Assembly: GCA_003290165.1 (NCBI GenBank) | Contig: QNQO01000819.1 | Span: 1 to 64,000 of the forward strand | Direction of reading: 5' to 3' | DNA: 64,000 bases | From: Berberis thunbergii | Taxonomy: Eukaryota > Streptophyta > Magnoliopsida > Ranunculales > Berberidaceae | In this document: positions 10,801-22,750 of the stretch, piece after piece | How the letters are laid out: every line of letters begins with the position of its first letter | How positions within the stretch are numbered: position 1 is the first letter of the stretch | Notes under the pieces: model-generated | The model's database searches: none | What the model was told of the DNA's origin: nothing | What the model saw: the letters and a program-made list of their open reading frames with translations, nothing else | Position numbers and translations under genes: made by a program

Positions 10801-13800
10801 AGTTAGCTTGTCTATTGTCTCTGTTCCAAAAGAGTTATTGGCTGATATAATGTGGGTGCTTGGATTGTTCAAGTATCTATCAATCAATACTTGAATGAGA
10901 CATAACCAAAGGCGTTCATGTATTTTAACCCATTAATTGACAAGTCATAATAAGAAAAACTGTGGATAGCCAATTTAAGCATTTAAATTTCAAAACAACA
11001 TGAGACACATGATGCAAATGTAGGTCACTGACATATACCTTTTTTTCTCGCCATATGTCAATTGTTTTCTTGTATTTTTTTTTCCTTTGCTGGCGAGTAA
11101 GGATGCACGGATACAGACACGAACACGACACGCCGACTCGACAATTTTTCAAAAATTAGGACTCGGGGATACGTCATACTACTTTTTTAATAAGTCATAT
11201 AAATAATAATCTAATAAAGTGTATTCCTAGAGGGTTGAAGAAGATGATACTGTTGCAAGAAAAAAAATTAAAGTAGAGGAAAAATATAGTAGAGAAGAAG
11301 TAGAGGAGGGAAGAAGCAAATGAGAGAAAAATAAGAAGCAAAGATTAAGAAAAAACATAGACCACCTCTATGCTTTAGTGGTTTTTTGCCCTATTTGTCT
11401 TAAATCACAATTGAAATAGTCATTCACTTTAAATGGATCAACAACCATTATATTACGTGGTTATTTGCAAACATCTAAAAGTAAAAAATAAAACAAAGTT
11501 GGTTTCCAAATCTCGACTGTGTCCTGACCAAGTTTTGGATGCATCGGAGGCGTGTCCGACACATTGACCACATTGACCATGTATCTGACACCTGCCGACA
11601 CGTTGACCAAGTGTCCGACACATGTAGGAAGCATGTCGAGCGAGTGTAGTGTGTCGGATACGTGTCGGACACGGATACAACAAATTTTCAAAGAGTCTGT
11701 ACTTCCTTGCTGGCGAGCCAATGTTTTTACAATGACACTCAATGTTTGAAACGTTGTACTATGGTAGGATGAGTATCGCTATGCTAGTATACTATTTTTC
11801 TGAATCTTTGTTACACATGGGACCTTCTGGTTGGATTTTTTCTTCATATAAAGGTGTTTTTTTTTAAGTATTTACTTAAGCCGTTGCTTCATCCTTTAAT
11901 CCTCGTTATTTACACGTCATACTTGCACCCATTATCACAACTGACATTTCACATTACCTTCCTGATTGAAATTGATAGAACTAGTAGATTAACTGTAACA
12001 AGTTATTAGATACCTAAATCATTACATTGTCCTCATCTCTGTGGTCAATAACAACGATGACATTTCAAACAGATTTTGCAGATAGCTTTAGTGCTTGATT
12101 TCCGGGTGATGTAGTGATTTTAGTTTTTATCTATAACTTTAATTCAATAGTGTGCCTAATCTTCGCATCTTGATTCTAACAGTAATTTGTCTTCTATCAT
12201 GTGGCTTCTTTTTTCTAGTATGTTATGTTCCCATTATGGAGATATTGATCACCGGATTGAGTGACATCATAGTAGGCTCTCTCCATGTTTAATTGACTCA
12301 ATATTGGTGTTGGTCTTGAGAAACTTGAATATTAACAGAGATTTATTGGATCTCAATTTGCCAATAAGGCTTTTAGTTGAGGGATCTGTAAATTTCAAAT
12401 TTTCCAGTTGTTGCATTAACATTTAGGTGCCATTTGGGACATTGTTTTCAACAAGGCTTTCAAATTGGGTTTTATAAATGTTTTTACCTTTTATTTGTTT
12501 TATTTTTAATTGCATTAACTATGTTGTATGTGAAATCTAGAAATGATAACTAAAAATAAGAGAGTAAGGGGTGGTAAATTTTCTTGAACACACAATTATA
12601 ACTAAAAATAAGTATTTGAAATTTTCAAATGGAGTTTTGAAATTTTTTTTTTTTTTGAAAGGCAAGCAAAGTTTTTATAGGATCCTAGAACCCATAAAGA
12701 TGCCGCAAGCTGGGTTTGAACCCATGACCTAGTGGTACCATCCGCCAAGTTCTAACCGTTGAGCTGTCATGCCATTGGCGGAGTTTTGAAAATTGTTAAT
12801 AACAATAATCTAAATGTTCAAAAAAATTTAATTTTCTTGAAAGTCTAAATTCTTCAAATTCTTATTTTTAGTTATTTTCAAATGGGGTTTTGTAAATTGT
12901 TAATAGTGATGATCTAGATGTTCAAGAATTTGTTGCGAGAAGTTGCAGAGAGAGGTGGATGAGAACTATTTGGTTTAATTTGGGGATATAAATCGAGAGT
13001 AAGGGGTAGTTTTGTCACTTTACTTAAATTTCAATCTCAAATTTTGGACCTATGAAAGAAAATTTGTTGACTTTGTCATTTTCAAGTATTATTTTGATAT
13101 GCAAGGGCTTATGGGTGGTTGCCCTTCAGACTGTATAGCATTGTTTGTGTAATTGGTTTCATGTTGTTGTTCTGAGCTTTAGTTCTAAGGACCTATGGCA
13201 CTCAAAGATAGGATGCTATTCAGCTATTGGAGTTGATCCCTTGTATTCACATTTTATGTTTCCTGCAGCTATGGTAGCTTTGACAGAATCAATGTGCTGG
13301 AAGGTAGCAGCAAAGACTGTAGACTTATCTGGGATTGGACTTGTGATATATCAGAAACCTATCTCGAACTCTTGCTATGAAGAACGCAAAGTAAATGATC
13401 CCCCTATCTGTGATGAAACAGAGAGGCCTAATACTTCTTGGTATCTTCTGAGATCATGATTTAACTTGTATCTGTCATCCAGTTTTTCTCTTCCCCTCAT
13501 TATAATTCGTTGTCTTTGTTTGTGAGGCAGGTATGTTCCACTTGCAAGATGTCTTCCAAAACTCCCAAGTTTTGATTCACGCAAACTCTACTGGCCTGAC
13601 GCATGGCCTGAAAGGCTTATCAGTAGATCACAAAGTCTTGAAACCGAATCTGCTGAAAAATATTACGAGGACACAAAACATTGGTCTGCACTAGTATCAG
13701 ATGTTTACTTGAATGCCCTTGGGATCAGCTGGATAAGCATTAGGAATGTAATGGACATGAATGCTGGTTATGGAGGGTAAGAAACACAAACTAAATGAAT

Positions 13801-16686
13801 TAGCTTCCCATATTTTATTCTTTTATTTTTTTGGGTTTTACATAAATAAATTTTATTGATCTTGTCTCATATTTGAATGCACATTCTTGATCGTCAACAA
13901 CCGGTTAGATTGAGTCATTGAGATTAGATTGTTTGCAGATTTTCTTTTCCTGACATTAATTTGGAAAGTCTTGCATTTCACTCTTCTTTGTGAATTACTC
14001 CAACTTCACTGTACATCACTTTAATCTAATGATGAAGATTAGTTAAAAGTCGAGACTACCTTTTTTTAACTCTAATCTATCAGTTATGATGATCTTCATG
14101 AAGAGTTTGTAGACTTGCTTTACAATCCTTGATTATTATATCTGCCATCTGCCTCATTTGGTTATCCTTTTACCTCTTAGAACCCTCGGTGCTCGAGGTG
14201 CAGATGGCCATCCATCACAACACTAGAAAAGCTTTGATGTTTGGGACAAAAGCATCCATTAAAGTTTCCAACCTAAAACCAAGTGATTCAGGAGAAAAGA
14301 GGGAACAAGACATATAATGTATTTTCTATGAATCTAGCTGCGTATGAACTACACAGCCTTATAGATGACTTGTTGAACTGTTAAAATCATAAGCTCGCAT
14401 ATTCCAGAAAGGGTAGTAAATCATAAGCTCGGATATTCCAGAAAGGGTAGTAACTGAGCAGAAATATCAAATTTTCAATTCAAAGGAAACTCTAGTTATA
14501 AGTGATGCAGTCGTTTTTCGCTCTCTGTTTTGACATAGTCCCACTGACCTGCACAAGTAACGCACTTGAGCTACGGACCACTGTTGTGGTGGTCGATGAC
14601 ACCCCGATGCTAAAGTCAGATATAAATTCGAGGAAGGTGTAATGTTGTAAACAGGGAAATTGTAGCGTACCTTAGCTTACTAACCTCATGTCTTATTTAT
14701 AGTGCAGGAGTCCTGGTTTTAGGCGTAGTTTAGGAAAGAGATATTCGTGGAGATTGTTCTCTAATTAGGAGTCGTGCCATAGGAGGGAAGTTCCATGTTA
14801 GCCCTGTGCTCCTTGATACGCGGGAGATAGTTTTCAATTCAAGAGCAATCCTTAGAAGGAAATTTCTCTGCGTGGAATGTACTCTGGTATTTGTTTCATA
14901 GTTGGAAGCAGAAAGCTGCTGTAATTGCATGTTTGAAGCTGAACCTCGAGATATTTGTCTTAGTAGGACTTACGGGTATTGAGGATAGTTGTGAGACGTG
15001 TGGGCCTAGCATGTTGTAAGAGTTCAGGTCCGTCTGGAATCCAAGAGTTCTTAAGCCAATACAAATTTCGAGGAAGAATGAGCTGCTCTTGGAATCCAAG
15101 AGTTCTCAAGTAAGTTTGTCTGATGAAAAAAGGGTTTATAGTCCATTTTGGCAAGATAGTTATAGAGATGCGCGTCCATGAAAATTGTATAGCCAAGACA
15201 TACCCAAAAGTGATTATTTATGTTATATTTGTTTCATAAGTTTGGAGCAATCGGGATTTTGATAGAAACAACTCGGGATTTTGATAGAAACAACTGCTTG
15301 GTGCACCAAGAGAGCACATTGTTTTTTTGCACCCAAAGAAGATGAGAGTTGCCTGTGGAAAGAGATGTGACATGGGGCATAATCACCAAAACAATTCCTA
15401 GATTTATCTCATAGGTTCAAAGGCAAAGATGGGAACATTCAATGATTTATGGTATCAATGGCTATAAGAGATACATACCTAAAAGCAAGGTATAGATAAC
15501 TATGATGGTGAGAACCAATTTGAAGATCTTAAAATTATTAGAAGATATGTGCAGAGTTGTGTGAACAAGTCAACAATACTTGTTAGCGATTCTAGACATT
15601 CTGGTGAAGGATTTGTCTTGATACTAGTAGTTTTCTGGCTATTGGAAAATGATTATGATGCATAAGTCGGTCAAACTATATGTCGTATAAAGTCTGATTT
15701 GTTGTTATGTCTGAAATGTTTTTGTAAATTAATTACCGAACTTGACAAAGACCTTCCATTGTTTGTCAGATTTGCAGCAGCATTGATTGATAAGCCTCTT
15801 TGGGTAATGAACGTGGTGCCAACCAGTATACCAATACCAGATACTCTGCATATAATTTTTGACAGGGATTGATCGGATTGTATCACGACTGGTGTGAAGC
15901 TTTAAGTACATATCCTCGAACCTATGATCTCCTGCATTCCAGTTATCTCTTTGGGAATCTGACAACGAGGTAAACCATCATACTTAATCATATTCAGTCT
16001 ATATCTGCAAGATGTTGCAGTTAGATACGTAGATGTACGTGTCCCTTCCGTCGGAAGTGATGTATGGAGCTTAAATGCTAACATCATTTACTCTATTACA
16101 CACTGCACATAATTATTTAGTTATGTTTACCAGATGCCAGCAAATTGCTTTCTGCTGGCGATCTTATTTTTGGCTGTGCTAGAGCATCTCCATCTCACTG
16201 CTAGCTAGTTGTGTTGCTATAACCCATTTTGCAGTGGATTCAGTGACATCAACTGAGTGCCATATGTAGGAAATGCCAAAGAAACTGCCATATTATATGG
16301 CTCTGGTTTGGCAATGCTCCTACAAGCATGTTAATAAACTAGCTGGATTGTGTTTACTGTTGGTGACGACCTTTTTCCTAACATTATAACCATAGCTAGT
16401 GTGATACATAACTATGACCAAAACATTACTGTGGGGAATGGTCTAATCATATGAATGCTAATGCTCTCCTTAATCCATGTCCAGGTGTGAAATTACTGAT
16501 GTAGTTACTGAGATTGACCGGGTTCTAAGGCCACATGGATGGCTTCTTGTTCAAGATACCATGGAGATAATTGGTAAACTAACTCCCATCTTGCGTTCGC
16601 TGCACTGGGAGACTACTATCTATGAAGGCCAGTTCCTTGTTGGTAGAAAAGGCTTTTGGCGTCCTACTGATGGAAAACGTGTATAA
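7900..16686 (+). CDS. Golgi-type SAM-dependent methyltransferase, PMT22/PMT23-like (DUF248), 8 exons, one frameshift
   Basis: Exons are 7900-8391, 9183-9332, 10257-10527, 10659-10772, 13269-13440, 13531-13776, 15770-15969 and 16485-16686. All introns are GT-AG with consistent phases except in exon 7. The protein (615 aa if corrected) has a short cytosolic N-terminus, one membrane segment (about 19-39), and a Lys/Pro-rich stem with an ERAKPP-QK repeat. A lumenal Methyltransf_29 domain follows, with [10 protein letters not shown], the SAM motif [14 protein letters not shown] (about 227-240), [16 protein letters not shown] and C-terminal [12 protein letters not shown] proteins are type II Golgi enzymes thought to methylate cell-wall pectin; the substrate here is inferred only. 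Exon 7 is one base short: the G-run at 15865-15867 has three Gs where the family sequence DRGLIG needs four, giving a stop at once. The first in-frame ATG was chosen; the length fits the family (about 590-690 aa). Confidence 0.9.
8750..9064. mobile_element. Tourist/Harbinger-like MITE in PMT intron 1
   Basis: This 315-bp foldback element has long terminal inverted repeats starting gggtgtgtttggttgcatg and ending catgcaaccaaacacaccc. It is flanked by a 3-bp TAA duplication (8747-8749 and 9065-9067). That TSD and the GGGTGTG terminus are the signature of Tourist-like MITEs moved by PIF/Harbinger transposases. No protein is encoded. A diverged relative lies at 28947-29264. Confidence 0.9.
9333..10256 (+). 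other. PMT intron 2, no further features
   Basis: This AT-rich intron sequence has GT and AG ends. I see no repeat or RNA gene in it. Confidence 0.6.
11099..11703. mobile_element. Mobile element with GC-rich ends in PMT intron 4 (class uncertain)
   Basis: An 11-bp direct repeat ttgctggcgag lies just outside both ends (about 11088-11098 and 11707-11717). The ends carry related motifs of the type ggatacgtgtcggacacggatac: the left begins taaggatgcacggatacaga, and the right is gtgtcggacacggatac followed by a short AT-rich tail. The internal part is AT-rich and non-coding. A 9-11 bp duplication would suit a Mutator-like element, but the terminal inverted repeats are short and imperfect, so the class is not settled. 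Confidence 0.55.
12643..12779 (-). mobile_element. tRNA-derived SINE in PMT intron 4, with target-site duplication
   Basis: This 137-bp element on the minus strand has an A-box-like cagctcaacggttagaac, a B-box gggttcaaaccc and an oligo(A) tail (the T-run at 12643-12656 on the plus strand). A 12-bp duplication ggagttttgaaa flanks it exactly (12631-12642 and 12780-12791), which is direct evidence of target-primed retroposition. A 5'-truncated relative lies at 26867-26925. It needs LINE machinery in trans; LINEs are present in the window, but a partnership is not shown. Confidence 0.9.
14503..15040 (+). repeat. Retroelement fragment in PMT intron 6 (same family as 59717-60265)
   Basis: From tgatgcag at 14503 to about 15040 the sequence follows that at 59717-60265: gacctgcacaagtaacgcac, the aggaaggtgtaatg block, cttatttatagtg and further blocks in order. 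At the second site this stretch lies upstream of a gypsy-type-domain gene, so the intron copy is probably an LTR or 5' fragment of that element. I could not define clean TG/CA ends or a target-site duplication. Confidence 0.65.
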
Positions 16687-18719
16687 AGGTGATATATTCT
16701 CCTACTGTACAATTTTTATATGTAAACTCAAGTTATTTTATACAATTCTGAAAATATCTTCAGCTCATTCACTGAGACACAGACAATAATTCACTTCCAC
16801 ACTTTCAATATCAATCTATATGTTTATGATTCTTCGAAGGATAAAGAAAATTAAGGAAAACAATATTCTTTTGTAAGGTCCGCATAACCATTGTCTAAAG
16901 CAGATGTAGAAATCCATTCACGATGTATGGCTTTTATCCATTTATCAGCTTTATATGGTTTCATACTGCATAAGGTCATCAGTTACTGACTCGCATAAAA
17001 GACTGTTGGAACGGATTTCTCGTGGTATCTGCAGTTTATGCATATTAGTTATTGTTATACTGATCGTGTTTCTTCTCTGTTTTCTCTCCCGAATTCTGAA
17101 AACCGACACAATATTGAAACAATACATATTGAAAATCAAAATTATATTGAGCCCATGATGCCGTGTTTCACTTCCATTATAACAGCTGAGTTAAAAACTT
17201 GGGTGTCAATATCTATCATCGCATCTCTTGTCGGTGGACCATAGGTGCATCAAGTCAAAACATTGATCCCTCAAACACCACCTCCATATCTTTTAATACG
17301 TTTTATTTGATGACAGGCTGAAAATATATGTGCTGTTGCTGTCATCTAGGAGTGGGCTTTACTTTAGCTTATCGTATATATCATCCATTAATGAATGAGC
17401 TGTGGGACCAGCCAACGACCTTCTGAGTTCCCCAGAGTTTTTTCTGGGATTCTCCTCTCTGAGCTGAGATCCTGTAGGGTCTCTGCCACGTGAAAATCAC
17501 ATTGCCCAACTCTCTCATTGTCTCTTTACAAAGTATCCCTATGAAGTGTCTAAATCCAAATACAAGATTGATACTGATACTTGAATGCATAGAAATTTTT
17601 GGTGTTACGGGCGATGGTCATCTGAACACTGTCATTCCCATATGTTTTCTTCGTTATGCGGCGGGCATTCGGTGACAGTTTTAGTGTCGCATGCCTAATT
17701 AAAACTGCACTATACTCTCGTGTTCGTGCACTCAAGGTTGGAAGAGTTTTTGTTGAGCCATCTACCAAAATGAACAGAGGTTCGGAAGGTAGCTTAGGTT
17801 CCCTGTCTCTTTAGACATGGCTTTTTGTATTTGTTTAAATCGTTCTTTCTTCATTTTCTTCTCATTCCCTTTTTCCATCATCTCTTCTTCTCTTACAAGC
17901 TATTGCCCTCTCCCTCTCATTTTCCTTGCACTTTCTGATTTTTTTTCACCCTCGCTACTACTCATACGAGGATGAGAGGCCACTGCAAGCCAAAAAAAAA
18001 AAAATTGACACTCGTGAAGTCACCTGCAAGTGGAAAAGTCGCAGTCAAAAAAGACGCTGCAAGGGCGATAAAAATGAAACAAAAAATGCAAGGGAAATTA
18101 GAAGAATAATTGGGAGAGGGGCGATGAGGTCGACATCCTCTGAGTTCATAAAAACTTCGTATTCAATTTCTGACTTGAGAGGCACCTGTTGTACATAATT
18201 GAAAACTACCCAAGATTTTACCGTGGGATACACGAGCGAGCGAGCGTACGTATGTATGAAAAAGAAAATCAATAATTCTTTGCCGTGACGTTTACGTGTA
18301 GATCTCATCTATCTAATTCAAGGACCTGTAAAAAATATTCTCTTTTGATAGATGGGACTCCTCTACTATCCCACACCCCTCCCTCTCTTTCTTTCCTGTG
18401 GTCAAGTCAATCAGTCTCTTTATTCATTCAGTCTAATCGTCTTAACATCACATTTTTTGGAACGGAAATAATACACAATGTAAGTTTTACTTTATTTGGA
18501 ACATCCAACAACAAGTTTTTATCCTAATATGTCACCTGTATACTGTATTTGAAGAAAAATCAGAACAGGTGTTTAAAGTGCGGGTGATATGGGATTGAGG
18601 GGGGCTCACGTTTACTGTGCACATGACCCCGGTCGTGTACACCTATTTCATTCGTTGGATTTAGGTAAAAGCAATTTAACGGTTTTTTTCTTTTTTTCTC
18701 TCTCTCATTTATTACAAAT
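16687..18719. other. Intergenic region 3' of the PMT gene
   Basis: The stretch holds the PMT 3' flank and AT-rich DNA with a C/T-rich block (about 17880-17960). Short open frames here (for example a Lys/Arg-rich 90-residue frame at 17926-18198) have no family resemblance and no supporting signals. I do not call a gene. Confidence 0.6.
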
Positions 18720-20560
18720 AAATTAAATCACATTTTTCATTTTTATTTTATCAAAATTTACACAATTTAATACACATTTCAAGAAAATTTAAATGATTCA
18801 AATTTAATAAAACATGTATATCTAAGTAAATTTAACAATTCAAATTTAATATTACATTAATCTTGAGAAAAATATAATGGTCCAAATTTCATTGAACATA
18901 CACATCAAGTTAAATCTAACAGTTCAAATTTAATAGTACAAACATCTCGGTCCAAATTTAATAGTACATACATGTCAAATTTAATTATGCACTCATCTCG
19001 AGAAAAATATATGATTCAACACATACCTCAAGAAAATCTAACGGTTTTACGCGCATCTCGAGAAAATAGATGGTTCAATACTCATTTCGAGTAAAAATAA
19101 ATGATCCAAATTTAATAGAACACACATCTCTAGGTAAATCTAACGGTCAAAATTTAATAGTACACTCGTCCCAAGAAAAATCTATCGATCCAAATTTAAT
19201 AGTTCACATGTATCAAGGTAAATCTAACCGTTAGATTTTGGTGAAAAATTAAATTGTTGGATTGTCCTCGAGATATGTGTTGAACCGTTTAAATTTTCGT
19301 AAAAGATCTCTAGTTAAATCTAACGGCATAAATTTAATTATGCACTTATATCGAAAAATATCTCTTGAGATGTGTGAATTATTAAATTTAAACCATTAAA
19401 TTTTTCTCGAGATGAGTGTACTATTAAATTTGGTGTTAAGATTTTTCACTAAATTAACTAATTAAGCCATCTAGTTAAATTTAGGGGTGGACACGGGACG
19501 GGATGGGACGAGATAGACCCATATCTCGTCACATCCTGTTCATACGGGATCAGGACGGGACGGGATGGAAAAAACCTCATCTCGACCCTGTACCATCCCC
19601 AAACCGGTTCGGGACGGGATCAGCGTGCTCTCATTTTTTGATAAATTACTGCTTACCCAATACCCAATTTGCTTAGTTGAAAAGTGGCAAAGGCAATTCG
19701 TAGAGCTACACATAAATGATAGCCTTAAATTGAGTATGCAACATCATAAGAAACTACCATAAATGATAGCTGAAATTCACCATATAATTAAGATTTTTGC
19801 AAAGTTTTGAATGACTAAGAGGTGGACAGTATAATGGCAATGGTGGACCTGCTATATTGTTTCGAATAGTGAACAAAAGAATGAGTATGTTTTTGGTGCT
19901 AAGAAGAATGTTTCATTATTGCTTTAAAAAAATAGTTATTAAATTCACTGTCTTTACACAAAATAAAACTCTCCAATGTAGTTAGCAATCCCATTTTGAG
20001 TTTTAAAGAGTTTGCAATTAAATAATTAATTTAGAATTCTAGAAATAAACCAATATCAAGTAGTTGCAGATATAGACTAATATCAATTACATTGATTTCA
20101 ACTAAATTCATTTTTCTTCAATTACACTAATATTGCAATTCTAAAATAAATAAATAAATAAAAATATTAATTATAAACATTAAAAAATTAGCTCGGGACG
20201 GGATTGAAAATCTTCTTCCCATCCCATCCCGTTCTAAATCGAGACGGGACGAGATCGAAATGAAATTATTCAATTTTATTAAAACCCAAAAAAATAAGAA
20301 CGAGACAAAATTGAAACGAAAACAAAATTGCGAAATGAAATGCCCACCCTAATTAAATTTGTTTATAAAATCTTTCGCCAAATTTGGTGTACTATTAACT
20401 AATTAACTATTAAATTTGGCAGCCATCTAGCTTATAAACTAATTAGTATGTAGCCATTAGGTCTGTGCCAAGCCACTCCCATACCATTCATCTAGATTTT
20501 TCTCGATATGTGCGAAAATTTTGAGTAGTTAATTTGTTTGGTGTCAAGCTAGATGGCTAC
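18720..20560. repeat. Degenerate AT-rich short-period repeat, split by a hAT MITE
   Basis: The region is built of variants of a roughly 50-60 bp unit containing catctcgagaaaaat, taacggttcaaatttaata and agtacacac. From about 19240 and again from 20352 similar motifs appear in inverted orientation (ttaaatttttctcgagatga). The whole resembles a decayed foldback element. The MITE at 19482-20351 sits inside it and so inserted later. Confidence 0.6.
19482..20351. mobile_element. hAT-like MITE, copy 1 (870 bp)
   Basis: The ends are taggggtggaca and tgcccacccta, inverted repeats of hAT type. They are flanked by an 8-bp duplication with one mismatch (gttaaatt at 19474-19481, attaaatt at 20352-20359). 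Just inside both ends are clustered cgggacgggatgggac-type motifs in opposite orientation. The interior is AT-rich and non-coding. It is closely related to the copy at 61509-62340. It would need an hAT transposase in trans. Confidence 0.85.
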
Positions 20561-20908
20561 CCAATAATTAGGTTGGATGAAACTTTATTTGTGGACACAA
20601 ACCCATTATTCTAATAGGGCATTTTGATTGTGGAGCCCTCTTATATTCCGCGATCCTCGAAAATGAATGAAGTTGGCGTATGGTTTTGTATTTTGGCGTT
20701 CACGATCCAATTTTAATGTCCTTTTACGAATGAAAACTACTACTGCTCTTCATTTCAGCTGACTGCATTTATATCCTCAATTGACTGGTCAACATATGAT
20801 TTACTCTTTGGTCAATCACGTCAAAAGAAAATACATGTGCTGAATCTCGTCAGCAATTTTTACTTATCAAGAGTTTGTCTAAACAACGAGGGAAGGGGAG
20901 CGGAAACT

Positions 20909-21019
20909 TGCGAGGGAGGGGGTGAAGCCGTTTATTCCTTTTGAGATGCATGAAAGTGTCTTGAGGTACATGCATTCACGCATTTAAAAAAAATGAACGA
21001 CTTCACCCCCTTCCCTCGC
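20909..21019. repeat. Imperfect inverted repeat with a G-rich arm
   Basis: The arm gcgagggagggggtgaag (20909-20926) pairs with cttcacccccttccctcgc (21001-21019), and pairing continues imperfectly inward. The outer flanks also carry gaggga/tccctc motifs. It resembles the ends of the perfect palindrome at 23754-23885 and the outer edge of the inverted repeats at 41625 and 51838, so these may be one MITE family. Confidence 0.5.
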
Positions 21020-21825
21020 TGATTCCCTCACCATTTAGAATTTCCCATGTTATTACTATGGTTGTTGCCACCAATGTAATCAAAACAAAAAATAATCCTA
21101 CCACCTATTTTCTATTCTCTATTTCTTCTTTTCTCCTCCTCATTTCCTCCACCGAGGGCAACCGCTATTTCTCATCTTCCATTTTTCGCAACCTCTCATC
21201 TTGTCTTCTTCCTTCTTTAATCTCCACAACGGCCACTTCTCCTCCTCGTCCCTTTTTCTTCATACTGTCCTTCAACAGAAATAATGATGTTATTTAGCAA
21301 CAACCTATTATTAATTTTTCGGAAGGGGATGTATATGAATTGTACTTTCTTTGATCCGTGACATTAGCTGGATTGCAAGTTGTAATTCAAGAATTAAAAT
21401 GTCGATGCAACTGTCTCAAAGATAGACCCAAAAGCCCAAAAACCGTGCTTAGGTGTTGAAAATGCCTCATGTGGAAGCAATTGGAATGTTGAAAAGTATA
21501 TAAGCTCGAGACATTTAATAAGGGGGATGTGTTTTTATGTAGATTGGTGTCAAACTATATAAAATATAAAATACAATACAAGTCAAATACAAAGATTAAA
21601 AATAATTTGGACATGTTTTCCACTTAACCATCGGTTGTGGTTAAAAATCTTTACTGAGAGTAACTTGGCACAACTCATTACTTGCGAGGCTTCAATTTCT
21701 TGTCGTAGCAAGATATCCAAAAGCTTCTCAAATGTTTTTATTTATACTACAAATGACCCACCATGTGTGAATGAGGTTCCCTTCATCCTCCTATCAAATC
21801 TTACGTCCCAGCTTCCCCACTCACT

Positions 21826-21856
21826 TTCTTTCTTCTTCTTCTTCTTCTTCTTCTCT
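21826..21856 (+). repeat. TTC/CTT microsatellite in the 5' region of the ALOG gene
   Basis: A (ttc)n-type pyrimidine tract lies about 155 bp upstream of the ALOG start codon, within a C/T-rich stretch that is probably the 5' UTR. TATA-like sequences lie further up at about 21496 (tatataag) and 21556 (tatataaaat); I cannot tell which is used. Confidence 0.6.
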
Positions 21857-22009
21857 TCTCTCATTTTTTTCTTCTTCTCCTTCCTGCAAAACCCTTTCCA
21901 TCTCTCAAAAACTCCATCAACAAAAACCCTTTTAAGAGATTTACAAAACAAAGAATCCAAAACATTCTTTTCTCTTCTTATCCGACAACACTAACCATAT
22001 CCCATTTCC

Positions 22010-22750
22010 ATGGACTCAACATCCTATGGTGGTGTTGTGTCAGACACCAACATAGGAGAGGGTCCATCAGACGGAGGAGGAGGAGGAGGAGTGGGAGAAA
22101 AATCACAACCAGCTGCGGTGGCACCAGCACCACCAACACAGTCACCAAGTCGTTATGAATCACAAAAGAGAAGAGACTGGAACACCTTCCTACAGTACCT
22201 CAAGAACCACAAACCACCACTAACACTCTCCCGTTGCAGTGGGGCTCACGTCATCGAGTTCTTGAAATACTTAGATCAATTCGGCAAGACTAAAGTCCAC
22301 GCTTACGGTTGCACTTACTTCGGCCACCCCAACCCTCCTGCCCTGTGCTCCTGCCCTCTAAAACAAGCCTGGGGAAGTCTAGACGCGTTGATCGGACGAT
22401 TGAGAGCAGCGTACGAAGAGAACGGAGGACGACCCGAGTCGAATCCCTTTGGAGCTAAAGCCGTAAGAATTTACCTCAGGGAAGTTCGAGAAAGTCAAGC
22501 TAAAGCTAGAGGTATACCCTATGAAAAGAAGAAACGAAAAAGACCTTCCGCTCCTCTTCCTATCGCTGCCATGGCTAATGCTGTTACTACAGCTTCAGCA
22601 ACCACTGTAGTAGCTGAAATTGGTGATGCTGGAGAAAATGATCAAGAAAGCCAAGTAGTAGTAGTAGGCTCATCTTCCTCTTCCGATGTTGTGGTGGTTT
22701 CTAGCAGTGCTAATACTACTACTACTACTACTTCGGTCGAATTTCACTAA
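22010..22750 (+). CDS. ALOG-domain transcription regulator, LIGHT-DEPENDENT SHORT HYPOCOTYLS (LSH) family
   Basis: This is a single-exon, uninterrupted 246-aa protein. A Gly/Pro-rich N-terminus (1-46) leads to the ALOG domain at about 47-174. The domain has [14 protein letters not shown], the basic and helical core [25 protein letters not shown], a zinc-ribbon-like insert with His97, Cys101, His106, Cys113 and Cys115, and [21 protein letters not shown] nuclear localisation signal KKKRKR (about 173-178) follows, then an Ala/Ser/Val-rich tail ending in a poly-Thr run from an act-type microsatellite. ALOG proteins are plant nuclear DNA-binding regulators of meristem, organ-boundary and inflorescence development. 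Length and lack of introns match the family. The specific LSH member cannot be assigned from the domain alone. It is the only host gene here with no frame problem. Confidence 0.95.
   Translation: MDSTSYGGVVSDTNIGEGPSDGGGGGGVGEKSQPAAVAPAPPTQSPSRYESQKRRDWNTFLQYLKNHKPPLTLSRCSGAHVIEFLKYLDQFGKTKVHAYGCTYFGHPNPPALCSCPLKQAWGSLDALIGRLRAAYEENGGRPESNPFGAKAVRIYLREVRESQAKARGIPYEKKKRKRPSAPLPIAAMANAVTTASATTVVAEIGDAGENDQESQVVVVGSSSSSDVVVVSSSANTTTTTTSVEFH

Noticed and set aside
12643..12779. tRNA gene on the minus strand
   Set aside because: A and B boxes are present but there is no cloverleaf; the 12-bp duplication and oligo(A) tail show a SINE.
17926..18198. Basic 90-residue frame 3' of PMT
   Set aside because: Its composition arises from an A-rich tract; no start context, homologue or promoter supports it.
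21058..21297. Ser/Phe-rich 79-residue frame upstream of the ALOG gene
   Set aside because: Pyrimidine-rich DNA gives Ser/Phe/Leu runs in any frame; no supporting signals.
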